Below the pieces are notes generated by a model. The model saw only the letters and a list, made by a program, of their open reading frames with translations. It was not told where the DNA came from and searched no databases. From JADFNB01 sp036397455 (GTDB taxonomy: Bacteria; Gemmatimonadota; Gemmatimonadetes; Gemmatimonadales; GWC2-71-9), in the NCBI GenBank assembly GCA_036397455.1, contig DASWIX010000005.1, positions 36,437 through 100,436 of the forward strand: a stretch of DNA of 64,000 nt. Reading direction: 5' to 3'. The position numbers were made by a program, and so were the translations under genes. Shown here piece by piece: positions 51,159 to 60,488 of this stretch (within the stretch, counting starts at the first letter, position 1; every line of letters begins with the position of its first letter).

Positions 51159-52052
51159 ATGGCCGCGGTCCGGACAGTCAAGTCGAAGGCGTTCTTTCGT
51201 GTGACATCTTCATCGGCCTTCGACCAGTATTTGCAGGACATCCAGAAGCTCCCACTGATCAAGGACCCAGCGGCCGAACGCGCGCTGGCCCGCCGCGCGC
51301 AACGCGGGGACCCCAAGGCGGCCGAACAGCTCGTCACGGCCAACCTCCGGTTCGTGATCTCCTACGTGAAGAAGTATCAGGGACACGGACTCGATCTGTC
51401 GGAGTTGGTGGCCATCGGTAACGAAGGGCTTCTCAAGGCCGTCAAGAAGTTCGATCCCGAGCAAGGCGTGAAGTTCATTTCCTACGCGGTGTGGTGGGTC
51501 CGCCAGGCCGTGCTCAAGGCACTGGCCGAACAGACTCGGAGCGTGCGGATCCCACTGAACCAAAACAGCCACCTGATCCGGATGTCGCGCACCGAGACGT
51601 ACCTGTCCCAGGAACTCGGCCGAGAGCCAACCGACAAGGAAATCGCGCGTGCGCTGGAGGACTCCATCGAGAACGTCCGGAGCGCCCGCCGTATGACGGC
51701 GGCCGAGATCTCGCTCGACGCGCCGATTGACCGTACCGACAAGGATGCCGCGACGGTCGGGGAGCGGTTCGCGGGGCTGGAAGGCGGAGAAATCGAGGAA
51801 CACACCGACGGGCGGCTGATGCGGGAGTTCATCGACCGGATCTTCCAGAAGTACCTGACGCCCCGCGAGCAGAAGATCCTCTATCTCTATTACGGCCTGG
51901 ATGAAGGCGCGGAAGGGATGACGCTGGAGCGCATCGGGGCCCTGATGGGAGTCACCCGGGAGCGTATTCGGCAGATTCGCGAGCGCGCATTCGAGAAGCT
52001 CCGGCAGAGCCCGGACGGGAAAGCCCTGATGGGGTTCTGGCGCGCCGCCTGA
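51159..52052 (+). CDS. rpoD: Primary-type RNA polymerase sigma factor (short RpoD-like)
   Basis: A 297-residue sigma-70 family protein. Region 1.2 is FDQYLQDIQKLPLI, region 2 is ANLRFVISYVKKYQGHGLDLSELVAIGNEGL with 2.4 ISYAVWWVRQAVLKALAEQ, and region 3 spans ETYLSQELGREPTDKEIA. Region 4 ends in MTLERIGALMGVTRERIRQI. It lacks region 1.1 and resembles the short primary sigma of Bacteroidota/FCB lineages. Whether it is the essential primary sigma or a group-2 paralogue cannot be told from this window. ATG 51159 follows AGGGG, and a strong terminator lies behind the gene. Confidence 0.88.
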   Translation: MAAVRTVKSKAFFRVTSSSAFDQYLQDIQKLPLIKDPAAERALARRAQRGDPKAAEQLVTANLRFVISYVKKYQGHGLDLSELVAIGNEGLLKAVKKFDPEQGVKFISYAVWWVRQAVLKALAEQTRSVRIPLNQNSHLIRMSRTETYLSQELGREPTDKEIARALEDSIENVRSARRMTAAEISLDAPIDRTDKDAATVGERFAGLEGGEIEEHTDGRLMREFIDRIFQKYLTPREQKILYLYYGLDEGAEGMTLERIGALMGVTRERIRQIRERAFEKLRQSPDGKALMGFWRAA

Positions 52053-52079
52053 CCCCCTGGGTGGCGCATCGAAGTCCGA

Positions 52080-52108
52080 GCGGTCGGCCTGATGCCGGCC
52101 GCTTTTTT
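52080..52108 (+). terminator. Intrinsic terminator of the sigma factor gene
   Basis: A 9-bp stem (GCGGTCGGC 52080-52088 with GCCGGCCGC 52094-52102, one G-U pair) with loop CTGAT is followed by six T residues (52103-52108). It lies 28 nt after the sigma factor stop. Confidence 0.9.
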
Positions 52109-52117
52109 CTTGAGGCC

Positions 52118-52148
52118 GTGACCGCTAATCGCGTCGCGTTCCTATATT
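52118..52148 (+). promoter_or_regulatory. Putative leaderless promoter for glcD
   Basis: TATATT (52143-52148) stands 5 nt before the glcD ATG at 52154. A GTGACC (52118-52123) 19 nt upstream is a weak -35. With a start 6-7 nt after the -10, transcription would begin at or beside the ATG, and no ribosome-binding site is present. The word CCTATATTCG is identical to that at the sigma factor promoter. Confidence 0.5.
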
Positions 52149-52153
52149 CGGGG

Positions 52154-53584
52154 ATGACTGCGCTCACGCAGGTTCTGTCCGCGATCGAGCCGATCGTCGG
52201 ATCCCGCTGGATTCGGCGGGGCCGGGCCGAGTTGGAGACCTACTCGAGCGATGGACTGCCGACGTTACACGCCCGGCCGGGCGCCGCCGTTCTCCCCGGG
52301 TCGCGCGACGAGGTCATCCGGATCGTCCGCGCGCTGGCCCAATACCACGTCCCGTTCGTCGCTCGAGGCGCCGGCACCGGGTTGTCCGGGGGGGCGCTCG
52401 CCCAGGCAGACGCGCTGCTCATCATCCTCACACGACTGACCCGCATCCTTCAGATCGATCCCCGGAATCGACGCGCGACGGTCGAGCCGGGTGTGGTCAA
52501 CGTACGCCTCTCGAACGCGGCGGCGCCGTTCGGCCTGCACTACGCGCCCGATCCATCGAGCCAAACCGCGTGCACGTTGGGCGGCAACGTCGCGGAAAAC
52601 GCCGGCGGACCACATTGCGTCAAGTACGGCGTCACGACGAACCACATTCTCGCGCTCGAGGTCGTGCTGCCGGACGGCGACGTCGTTCAACTCGGGTCGC
52701 CGGGCGGCGATCCGTGGGGTCCGGATCTCGTCGGCCTGTTCGTCGGCTCCGAGGGGATGCTCGGGATCGCGACCCGCATCACGGTGCGCCTGACGCCGCT
52801 TCCGACCGCGGTCCGAACGCTGCTGGCCGACTTCAACACCCTCCGGGCCGCGGGTGAAGCGGTGTCCGCCATCATCGCGGCCGGCGTCGTACCCGCGGCG
52901 TTGGAGATGATGGACCGCAACTGCGTCGGCGTGGTGGAATCCTCGATCTACGCGGCGGGCTATCCCACGGATGCCGCCGCCGTGCTGCTGGTCGAGCTGG
53001 ACGGGATGGAAGATGACGCGGTGGCGGATGTCGCCCGGGCGGTGGCCGCGCTGCTCGCCGACCATGGCGCGCGCACCATTCGAACCGCGAGCGACGAGGC
53101 GGACCGCCAGCGGCTGTGGCAAGGCCGCAAGAAGGCGTTCGGCGCACTCGGGAGGTTGAGTCCGGATCTCGTCGTCCAGGATGCGGTGGTCCCCCGCTCC
53201 ACCTTGCCCGATGTGCTCGACCGCATTGCCGCCATCGGCGATCGCTACGGGCTCACCGTCAGCAACGTCTTTCATGCCGGTGACGGGAACCTCCATCCGA
53301 ACATCACCTTCGACCGTAGCGATCCCGACCAGCGACACCGCGTCGAGCGTGCGTCGGTCGAGATCATGGAGGCGTGCATCGCCGCCGGCGGAACCATTAC
53401 CGGCGAACACGGGGTCGGCCGGGACAAGTTACGCTACATGCCCGCGCTGTTCGACGCGAACACGCTCGGCGCCATGCGCGCCGTTCGACGGGTGTTCGAC
53501 CCCGAGGAACGATGCAATCCGGGCAAGGTGATCCCGATCCATGCCTGCCGGGAGTGGACGACGGCGAAACGGACCATCACATGA
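52154..53584 (+). CDS. glcD: Glycolate oxidase subunit GlcD (FAD-linked)
   Basis: A 476-residue FAD-linked oxidase of the GlcD/D-lactate dehydrogenase group. The FAD-binding PCMH domain has PFVARGAGTGLSGGAL, CTLGGNVAENAGGPHCVKYG and GSEGMLGIATRI. The C-terminal domain has FHAGDGNLHPN and GTITGEHGVGRDK. It oxidises glycolate (or D-lactate) to the keto acid with GlcE and GlcF. ATG 52154 is chosen because the upstream 52061 frame runs through the terminator. It overlaps glcE by 4 nt. Confidence 0.93.
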   Translation: MTALTQVLSAIEPIVGSRWIRRGRAELETYSSDGLPTLHARPGAAVLPGSRDEVIRIVRALAQYHVPFVARGAGTGLSGGALAQADALLIILTRLTRILQIDPRNRRATVEPGVVNVRLSNAAAPFGLHYAPDPSSQTACTLGGNVAENAGGPHCVKYGVTTNHILALEVVLPDGDVVQLGSPGGDPWGPDLVGLFVGSEGMLGIATRITVRLTPLPTAVRTLLADFNTLRAAGEAVSAIIAAGVVPAALEMMDRNCVGVVESSIYAAGYPTDAAAVLLVELDGMEDDAVADVARAVAALLADHGARTIRTASDEADRQRLWQGRKKAFGALGRLSPDLVVQDAVVPRSTLPDVLDRIAAIGDRYGLTVSNVFHAGDGNLHPNITFDRSDPDQRHRVERASVEIMEACIAAGGTITGEHGVGRDKLRYMPALFDANTLGAMRAVRRVFDPEERCNPGKVIPIHACREWTTAKRTIT

Positions 53585-54795
53585 CCAGGCCGACGACGGA
53601 ACGGATACGCGCCATGCTCGGCTCAGCCGTGCGCGTGGACGCGACAGCGGACGGAATACCTCGCGCGACGCCACGGCATGAAGAAGAGTGTGCGCTGTTG
53701 CTGCATCACGCCAACGCGGAAGGATGGACCGTCGCCGTCCAGGGAAGCGGCGCATGGGCGGCGCCGCGTCCCGCGGCCCTGGTGATCGCGACCACCGGTC
53801 TCGACGGCCTCAGCGACGTGAGCCCCGCCGATCTCGTCGCCACGGTACGGGCCGGTACGACCTGGCGACGGCTGCAGCAGGAACTCGGCGACCACGGAAT
53901 GTGGCTGGCCATCGACCCGCCGGGGTCGGACCGCACGGTCGGGTCCGTAACGGCCACCGGTACCGCGGGACCGCTGCGCAGCGGGTTTGGGCAGGTGCGC
54001 GAACACATTCTCGGCCTCACGATCGTCACCGGTGACGGGAAGGTGGTTCGGACTGGCGGGCGGGTGGTCAAGAACGTCGCCGGCTACGATCTGGCCAAAC
54101 TGGTGACCGGCAGTTTTGGCGCGTTTGGCATCGTCACCGAGCTCCATCTCCGGTTGCGGACGGTACCCCGCGCCGATCAAACGCTCGTCGGACGGGGCGT
54201 GCGGGACGAGTTGCTGGACGCCGCCCTCGCCATCGCGGAGGGCGGCGTACCACCCGCCGCCCTGGAACTCCTGTCACCTGGCGCGACCGGAGGAGATGGG
54301 TGGCGGCTCGCCGTCCGATTGCTTGGCACCGACGGCGACGTGGAGGCCGGCCGGAACGACGTGTGTCGTCGTGCCGGCATCGCACTCGCCGACACGTCGG
54401 CGATGGAATCCGCCGCGCTGTGGCGAGGCGCCGCGGCACGCGCGGTCGACGGGCAGGTCACCGTTCGCTTGGGCGGTCTACCCGAGGGTCTCGCCGCCAC
54501 ACTCGACCTCGTGGCGCACCATCTCGACGACACCGTCGAGGACTGGATGAGCGCGACGGTCCCGGCCGGAACCGTACGATGGACCGGCGACGCACGCATC
54601 GAGGATCTCAACCTGCTCCGGCGCCTGGCCGCCGAGCGCGAGATACCCCTGACGGTCGAACGGGCGCCCTGGGAGACGCTCGAACGGCTCGGACATTTCG
54701 GCGCCTATCGCGAGGGCGTCGGGCGCCTCGTGCGCGGCCTGTGCGATGTGTTCGATCCGGGGGCCGTGCTGCGCGCACCGGTTGGTGCGACGTGA
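53581..54795 (+). CDS. glcE: Glycolate oxidase subunit GlcE (FAD-binding)
   Basis: A 404-residue FAD-binding subunit. It has the PCMH-type segments TVAVQGSGAWAAP, GSVTATGTAGPLRSGFG and GRVVKNVAGYDLAKLVTGSFG, as in GlcE. The C-terminal half is less conserved. ATG 53581 overlaps the glcD stop, and its own stop overlaps glcF. Confidence 0.92.
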   Translation: MTRPTTERIRAMLGSAVRVDATADGIPRATPRHEEECALLLHHANAEGWTVAVQGSGAWAAPRPAALVIATTGLDGLSDVSPADLVATVRAGTTWRRLQQELGDHGMWLAIDPPGSDRTVGSVTATGTAGPLRSGFGQVREHILGLTIVTGDGKVVRTGGRVVKNVAGYDLAKLVTGSFGAFGIVTELHLRLRTVPRADQTLVGRGVRDELLDAALAIAEGGVPPAALELLSPGATGGDGWRLAVRLLGTDGDVEAGRNDVCRRAGIALADTSAMESAALWRGAAARAVDGQVTVRLGGLPEGLAATLDLVAHHLDDTVEDWMSATVPAGTVRWTGDARIEDLNLLRRLAAEREIPLTVERAPWETLERLGHFGAYREGVGRLVRGLCDVFDPGAVLRAPVGAT

Positions 54796-56051
54796 GCGCC
54801 GGCTTCCCCGGCCTCGTCCCGTGCGTGCACTGCGGATTCTGTCTGCAGAGCTGCCCCACCTACCTCGCGACCGGCGACGAAGCCGACGGACCGCGCGGCC
54901 GGATCGTGCTGATGCAGAGTCTCGCGCGAGGCAGTCTGGGACCAGACGACGCGGATCTTCGCCTGCACTTGGACCGCTGCCTGGGATGCCGTGCGTGCGA
55001 GCCGGTCTGTCCATCCGGCGTGCGGTACGGTGCCTCCCTGGAGGCGGCCCGCGCGCGTATCGCCGACCGCCGCGGAGTGCCGGTCGCCGCGCGCCTCGTG
55101 CTCGCCGTGTTCGCCCAGCCGGCCCTTCGACGGCCACTGCTGTTCGTAGCGCGGTTGCTCCGCCGGCTCGTCGTCCCGTTCGCCGGTGGTGGGCGACTTG
55201 GTTTCGTATGCGGGATGACCGCGGCAACCCGGCCGGGACACTGGGCGCGTCACGACCCCGGGAGTGCGGCCTCGCGCGTGTTCCCACCAGCCCGCGGAGC
55301 GGCGGCGCCGTTCCTCGGCTGCGTGCAGCGCGAGCTGTTCGGACACGTCCACGACGCGACGCGGCGCACCCTTGCCGCCAACCGGATCGCAACGGTCCCG
55401 GTGGAAGGTCAGGGATGCTGCGGCGCCCTGCACGCACACGCCGGCCTGCACGCGGAGGCCGTTCGGCTCGCGCGGGAAAACGTGCGGGCCTTCGCATCGC
55501 GCCCCGAGGCTCCCATCGTGGTCAACGCGGCGGGGTGCGGCGCCATGTTGCGATCGTATGCCGATCTACTCCCCGACGACCCCTCCGCCGTCGCCTTCGC
55601 GGCCCGCGTGCGTGACGTGACCGAAGTGTTGGCGGACGCCGGTCCGCGCCGTGGCGCGTCGCTGCCGCTGCGCGTGGCGTACGACCCCCCGTGTCACCTG
55701 CAACACGCGCAGGGGATCGTCGATCCGCCGCTCGTGGTGCTGGCGGCCGTCCCATCGCTCGAGGTGGTGGTCCACGCGGGTGCTGAGCATTGCTGCGGGA
55801 GCGCGGGCATCTACTCGTTGCTTCAGCCGGAACTGTCGCGCGTCGTACTCGCCGGTAAGATTGCGTCGCTTCGGGAAGCGGCGCCGGATTGCGTCGCCAC
55901 GGGCAATCCGGGTTGTGCCATGCAGATCGGGGCGGGGATGGCGGCGGCGCACCTGCGCGTGCCAACGGTGCACCCGGTGGAGTTGCTCGATCGGTCATAC
56001 GCGCTCGCGGGTTATTATACACCGGACCTCGAGGGCAGACTGCCGGCATGA
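54792..56051 (+). CDS. glcF: Glycolate oxidase iron-sulfur subunit GlcF
   Basis: A 419-residue protein with two 4Fe-4S motifs: Cys11/14/17/21 (CVHCGFCLQSCP) and Cys63/66/69/73 (CLGCRACEPVCP). Two CCG-type domains follow (GQGCCGALHAHAG, and DPPCHLQH with EHCCGSAG). It passes electrons from the GlcDE flavins to the quinone pool. GTG 54792 overlaps glcE, and the stop overlaps ygfZ. Confidence 0.94.
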   Translation: MSAGFPGLVPCVHCGFCLQSCPTYLATGDEADGPRGRIVLMQSLARGSLGPDDADLRLHLDRCLGCRACEPVCPSGVRYGASLEAARARIADRRGVPVAARLVLAVFAQPALRRPLLFVARLLRRLVVPFAGGGRLGFVCGMTAATRPGHWARHDPGSAASRVFPPARGAAAPFLGCVQRELFGHVHDATRRTLAANRIATVPVEGQGCCGALHAHAGLHAEAVRLARENVRAFASRPEAPIVVNAAGCGAMLRSYADLLPDDPSAVAFAARVRDVTEVLADAGPRRGASLPLRVAYDPPCHLQHAQGIVDPPLVVLAAVPSLEVVVHAGAEHCCGSAGIYSLLQPELSRVVLAGKIASLREAAPDCVATGNPGCAMQIGAGMAAAHLRVPTVHPVELLDRSYALAGYYTPDLEGRLPA

Positions 56052-57061
56052 CCACACCACCACAATCCGTGACCCCGCCCACCTACGTCCTGCCACCCGA
56101 CGCCGTCCCGAACGACGAGGCGGAAGCGGTGCTCGGCGGGGCGGTCATCGCCACCGCCGACGCGCTGGTGGTCGATGTTACCGGTTCCGGTGCGGTTGAC
56201 TGCATGCAGGGACTGCTCACCAACGATCTCGTGCAGCCCGGCGAGAGCGCGTTCGTTTTCGGCGCCGTGCTGACGCCCAAAGGGATGATCGTCGCCGACA
56301 TGTGGGCCGCCCGGGACGGTGGTCGCGTTGTGCTGGTCGTCCCCGCCGCCGGGGTCGACGCCTTGATGGATCTCTTCCAGCGATCGCTCCCGCCGCGCCT
56401 CGCCCGCTTCGCGGTACGGCGGGACGCCGCCGTGTTGCGCCTGGTCGGCCCGCGGTCAGAAGACGTGACGCGACACGCCGGGATCGCGCTCCCCGAGGAG
56501 GGGCGGGCCGGCACGGCGATCGCCGGCGAAGCGGTCTGCGATGTGGCGCATCCCGCGCACGGCGCACCGTTTCGCGTGCAATTCACCGTGCATCGCGACG
56601 ACGCCGCCAGTGTTCGCGGGCAACTGAGGACGGCCGGAGCCCTGGAGGGGGGTGCCGCCGCGCTCGAGATCGCTCGGATGCTGTCCGGCTGGCCGCGCCT
56701 CGGCGCCGAGATCGGTCCCAAGACGTTGCCGCAGGAAGTCCGGTTCGACGAGATCGATGGCGTCTCGTACACGAAGGGATGCTACACCGGGCAGGAGACC
56801 GTCGCGCGCGTGCACTTTCGCGGACACGCCAACCGTCACCTCGTCGGGCTCCAGTGGGAAGGCGCTGAGGTCGACCCGTCGCAACCGGAGGTCATGCAGG
56901 ACGATCAGGAGCGCGGCCGGGTGACGAGCATGGCGTGGCTGGCACCGATGGAACAGTACATCGGACTCGCCGTCGTGCGGCGCGAGGTCGATGGGCAGCG
57001 ACTGGTCGTGGCAGCCGGGTCGAACGCGGGAGTCGTGGATTTGCCGTTCCCGCTCGTATGA
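56048..57061 (+). CDS. ygfZ: YgfZ/GcvT-family folate-binding protein
   Basis: A 337-residue protein with the diagnostic YgfZ motif Lys243-Gly-Cys245-Tyr-Thr-Gly-Gln-Glu250 (KGCYTGQE). YgfZ-type proteins bind folate and help maintain or build certain Fe-S clusters, which suits its place directly after the Fe-S subunit glcF. Both ends overlap neighbours by 4 nt. Confidence 0.92.
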   Translation: MTTPPQSVTPPTYVLPPDAVPNDEAEAVLGGAVIATADALVVDVTGSGAVDCMQGLLTNDLVQPGESAFVFGAVLTPKGMIVADMWAARDGGRVVLVVPAAGVDALMDLFQRSLPPRLARFAVRRDAAVLRLVGPRSEDVTRHAGIALPEEGRAGTAIAGEAVCDVAHPAHGAPFRVQFTVHRDDAASVRGQLRTAGALEGGAAALEIARMLSGWPRLGAEIGPKTLPQEVRFDEIDGVSYTKGCYTGQETVARVHFRGHANRHLVGLQWEGAEVDPSQPEVMQDDQERGRVTSMAWLAPMEQYIGLAVVRREVDGQRLVVAAGSNAGVVDLPFPLV

Positions 57062-58254
57062 GCGAGCGCCGTTGGCGGGGACTCGGACCGGGCGTCATCG
57101 TCGCGGCCGCATTCATCGGACCCGGCACCGTCACCACCGCGACCTTGGCCGGGGCGCGCCACGGCTCGACCCTGCTCTGGGCCCTGGCATTCGCCACCAT
57201 CGCGACCATGGTCCTCCAGGAAATGAGCGCGCGACTCGGGCTCGTCACGCGCGCGGGCCTCGGAAGCGCCTTGCGGGAAACAGGCGGCCCACCGTGGATC
57301 GGTCTCACGCTTGCGGGGCTGGCGGTGGCAGCGGTCGTCGTGGGTGCCGCCGCGTACGAAGCCGGCAACCTCACCGGCGCCGGGCTGGGACTCGAAGGCA
57401 TCACCGGCGTTCCGGCCAAGACCTGGGCCCTCCTCGGCGCCGCGATCGCCGCCGCGATCCTGTGGACAGGCCGGTACAAGCTGCTCGAGCGCGTCCTCAT
57501 GGGCTGCGTCGCGGTCATGGGGCTGGTGTTTCTCGCGACCGCGCTCCTCGTCGTGCCCCGTGTTCCCGGCTTGATCCAGGGCACGTTCATCCCGCGACTG
57601 CCTGACGGCGCCACGTTCACCGCGTTGGGTCTCGTCGGCACCACGATCGTGCCATACAACCTGTTTCTGCACGCGGCCGCGGTGAGTGAACGCTGGTCGG
57701 GCCGGGAAGCGTTGATTAGCGCCCGGATCGATCTTGTCATCGCGATCGGCCTGGGTGGGATCGTCTCGGCGGCGATCGTGGTGACCGCCGCCGCCGCACT
57801 CGATGGCCGGCAAATCACCTCGGCGGCGGACATGGCGTCGCAATTGGAACCGCTGCTCGGGCCGTGGGCGGGCAAAGCCTTTACGCTTGGGCTGGCCGCC
57901 GCCGGAATCTCGTCCGCCATCACCGCGCCGCTCGCCGCCGCCTATGCGACACTCGACGTCATGGGGCGAGGACGGCACATCGCATCACCCATTGGCCGCA
58001 GCGTGCTCGGCTTCACACTCGCGACCGGCGCGATCATCGCCCTGCTGGGCACCCGCCCGGTCCCGCTGATCTTGCTGGCCCAGGTCCTGAACGGACTCGT
58101 GCTGCCGATCATCGCGTTCGCTCTGCTGATCGCGATGAACGACCGGAAGCGTCTGGGCGACGACGTGAACGGGCCGATCTCGAATACCACGGGCGGCATC
58201 GTCGCGCTGCTCTGCCTCGCGCTCGGCGTTCGCGCCCTCATGACCGCGTTCTGA
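57058..58254 (+). CDS. Nramp-family-like transporter with non-canonical metal site
   Basis: A 398-residue membrane protein of about 11 helices with the Nramp fold signatures. The helix-1 motif that is DPGN in Mn/Fe transporters reads Gly21-Pro-Gly-Thr24 (FIGPGTVTTAT). The helix-6 'MPH' reads Val198-Pro-Tyr200 (IVPYNLFLHA). Both metal ligands Asp and Met are thus absent. Substrate could be Mg2+, a non-metal, or something else. It is coupled to ygfZ by an ATGA overlap. Confidence 0.8.
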   Translation: MSERRWRGLGPGVIVAAAFIGPGTVTTATLAGARHGSTLLWALAFATIATMVLQEMSARLGLVTRAGLGSALRETGGPPWIGLTLAGLAVAAVVVGAAAYEAGNLTGAGLGLEGITGVPAKTWALLGAAIAAAILWTGRYKLLERVLMGCVAVMGLVFLATALLVVPRVPGLIQGTFIPRLPDGATFTALGLVGTTIVPYNLFLHAAAVSERWSGREALISARIDLVIAIGLGGIVSAAIVVTAAAALDGRQITSAADMASQLEPLLGPWAGKAFTLGLAAAGISSAITAPLAAAYATLDVMGRGRHIASPIGRSVLGFTLATGAIIALLGTRPVPLILLAQVLNGLVLPIIAFALLIAMNDRKRLGDDVNGPISNTTGGIVALLCLALGVRALMTAF

Positions 58255-58259
58255 CCCCG

Positions 58260-60476
58260 ATGCCGTTCGACCGTTGCGACCTGCCGCCCACGCGCCGCGA
58301 GTTCATCGTGACGGCCGCGGCCGCGCTCGCCGGGGCGCGGCCGCGTGCGGTGTCCGTCGAGGCGGTACCAACGGTGTTCTACGAGCAGCCCGGGGCGGGG
58401 CGGTCACGGATCCGGTTCTTCGTACGGGATGCCGCGGCGGCCGCGGCCGCGGGACGCCTGCGAGTCTTCGACATGCGCAGTCGCCTGCTTGCGACCGCGG
58501 GTGTCGTGCGGCGCGGCGCGGATCTCGTGGGCGAGGTGTGGCTGCCGCTCGACGCCCCCACGCGGATCCGCAGCGAACTCGAGATGCCGGGGACACGTGG
58601 ACCGGTGCGATCGACGCACGCACTGGCCCCCAAGCCCCGTTGGACGATCTACTGGGTGACGGTGACCGATCCCGTGGTGTTGCGCGCCCGGCTCGAGGAG
58701 GTCGCGCCGCTGCTGCGAGGCGCCGAATCGGCCATGCTGTTCGCATCCGGAGTCCGGGCGCACCCGTTGTCGCTCAGCGAGTCGAACACGCCCATCGAGC
58801 ACCTCGCCTTTGCGCGAGCGGCGTTCCCGGCGCTCGACGTTGCACGCGAATATGGAATTCCCGCGGCACGAATCGTCTCCCTCGCACCGCGACCGGATAT
58901 CATCGGCATCGAGCGAGTCCTCAGCGGTTCCGGCATCACCGATCTCGTCGACGGTACTCGCGCCGCGGACCCGGGGGCCGCGGGACTCGCCGTGGATCGG
59001 CGCATCGCGACCAGCGCGATCGAAGCATGGCTCGAGACCCTGGCGCCAACCGGCGCGGCTGACCCGATCGCCATCGTCGTCGGCGCCGACGCGGCGCTGG
59101 CGCTTCGGTCGCACGGGGCCCTCGGCGACTGGAACGCCCGCTACGCGTTCCCGCAGATTGTCTTGCATGAACCCCCGGGTGGAGCGGTCGCGGCCGGCGT
59201 CGAACCCGCGCGCGTGCCGCCGAGCCGCGGATGGAATCCCGTTCCCCTCGGCGCCGATGCGCGCACCGCGGTCGCCGACGACCTCGAACAACGCCGCCGC
59301 GATCGCGCGGCCCGGATCTTCGAGCCCCTGGCGAGCCTGGTGGCCGCCGGCCATCCGACGCTGGACGGGATCGCGGCACGTTTCGCCTTCCCGGTGGGAG
59401 GCGTCATGGTCTTCAATCCGGCGCCCTTCGGACGATCGGACGTCGTTGAGCTGCCCGACGGCACCGCGAAGGTCGTGACCAACGTCCCGGCACTGGGCTA
59501 CGCGTTCATACCGGAGACGCGCGGGACGGACGGCGCGCCGGTGGCCGCCGCGGCGGGTGCGCGGACGGTCGAGAGCGCGTTGTTTCAGGTGCGCATCAAC
59601 GACGCGACCGGTGCGCTCCAGTCGGTCGTCATGCGCGAAACCGGTCGCGAGCTGGTTGGCATGGAAGGCGGTATCTGCGCGATCGAGGGAGCGCGTCTGG
59701 TCGCCACCACGCTCCAACCACTTCCCGGCGTCGGGTCGAGGCTACAGGTTCGGCGCCGCGTCGCAGGCGCGGCGATCAACACGACCGTGACCGTGTACGA
59801 CCTGCTCCCGTGGGTCGACGTCGAGAACACACCGTCCGAACCCGGCCACGCCGGGGACTACCGCCTGGCGTTCGCGGAGCCCACCGGACGCGTCAGATGG
59901 GAGGCGACGGGTGGCGCGACGGGCGCGGATGCGCCGATCGCGGTCAATCGACACCTGCGTTGGCTCGCGCTCGACGCGGCCGCCGGGACCGTGCTCGTTG
60001 CCACGCCGGATTCGGCCTACGCGGGCGTTGACGACGACGGCACGCTCACCGTCCATGGCGGCGGCGGCCGGACGCGCGTACGCATCGGCTATCGTGGGTT
60101 CCTGCTGTCGGATGACCCGTGGCGATTCGGCTGGTCCACGGAGCCGTTCCTCGCGGTGCCCTCCGCGGGCACCGGCACGTCGGGGCTGCCGAGTTTCGGA
60201 CGCATGGTGGACATCAAAGACCCTGGCGTGGCGGTACTGACCCTCAAGCGGGCCGACGACGGCGTGGGCGTCGTGGGGTACATGCAGGAACTCATGGGCG
60301 TGGCTCGCGGGATCGCGATCCTGCCGGGGTTGCTCCGCTTCGATGCCCTTGCCCTGACCGATCTCATCGAACGCGATCGCGGCATGGCGTCGCGCGGACC
60401 GGAAGGCGGTGCGATCATTCCGGTCGAGCCGTACGGGTTCACCGCCTTCCGACTGCTGGGGGTGACCGCGGGGTGA
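58260..60476 (+). CDS. GH38-like protein with twin-arginine leader
   Basis: A 738-residue protein whose N-terminus TRREFIVTAAAALAG looks like a Tat signal. The segment VMVFNPAPFGRSDVVEL (near 384) and VESALFQVRINDATGALQSV (near 436) matches the C-terminal beta-sandwich of glycoside hydrolase family 38 alpha-mannosidases. The N-terminal half should begin with the zinc-binding HxHxD of GH38, but the corresponding place reads IYWVTVTDPVVL. It may be an inactive homologue, a binding protein, or a different hydrolase sharing the C-terminal domain. It follows the transporter gene by 5 nt. Confidence 0.5.
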   Translation: MPFDRCDLPPTRREFIVTAAAALAGARPRAVSVEAVPTVFYEQPGAGRSRIRFFVRDAAAAAAAGRLRVFDMRSRLLATAGVVRRGADLVGEVWLPLDAPTRIRSELEMPGTRGPVRSTHALAPKPRWTIYWVTVTDPVVLRARLEEVAPLLRGAESAMLFASGVRAHPLSLSESNTPIEHLAFARAAFPALDVAREYGIPAARIVSLAPRPDIIGIERVLSGSGITDLVDGTRAADPGAAGLAVDRRIATSAIEAWLETLAPTGAADPIAIVVGADAALALRSHGALGDWNARYAFPQIVLHEPPGGAVAAGVEPARVPPSRGWNPVPLGADARTAVADDLEQRRRDRAARIFEPLASLVAAGHPTLDGIAARFAFPVGGVMVFNPAPFGRSDVVELPDGTAKVVTNVPALGYAFIPETRGTDGAPVAAAAGARTVESALFQVRINDATGALQSVVMRETGRELVGMEGGICAIEGARLVATTLQPLPGVGSRLQVRRRVAGAAINTTVTVYDLLPWVDVENTPSEPGHAGDYRLAFAEPTGRVRWEATGGATGADAPIAVNRHLRWLALDAAAGTVLVATPDSAYAGVDDDGTLTVHGGGGRTRVRIGYRGFLLSDDPWRFGWSTEPFLAVPSAGTGTSGLPSFGRMVDIKDPGVAVLTLKRADDGVGVVGYMQELMGVARGIAILPGLLRFDALALTDLIERDRGMASRGPEGGAIIPVEPYGFTAFRLLGVTAG

Positions 60477-60488
60477 ACGAGGGGTATT

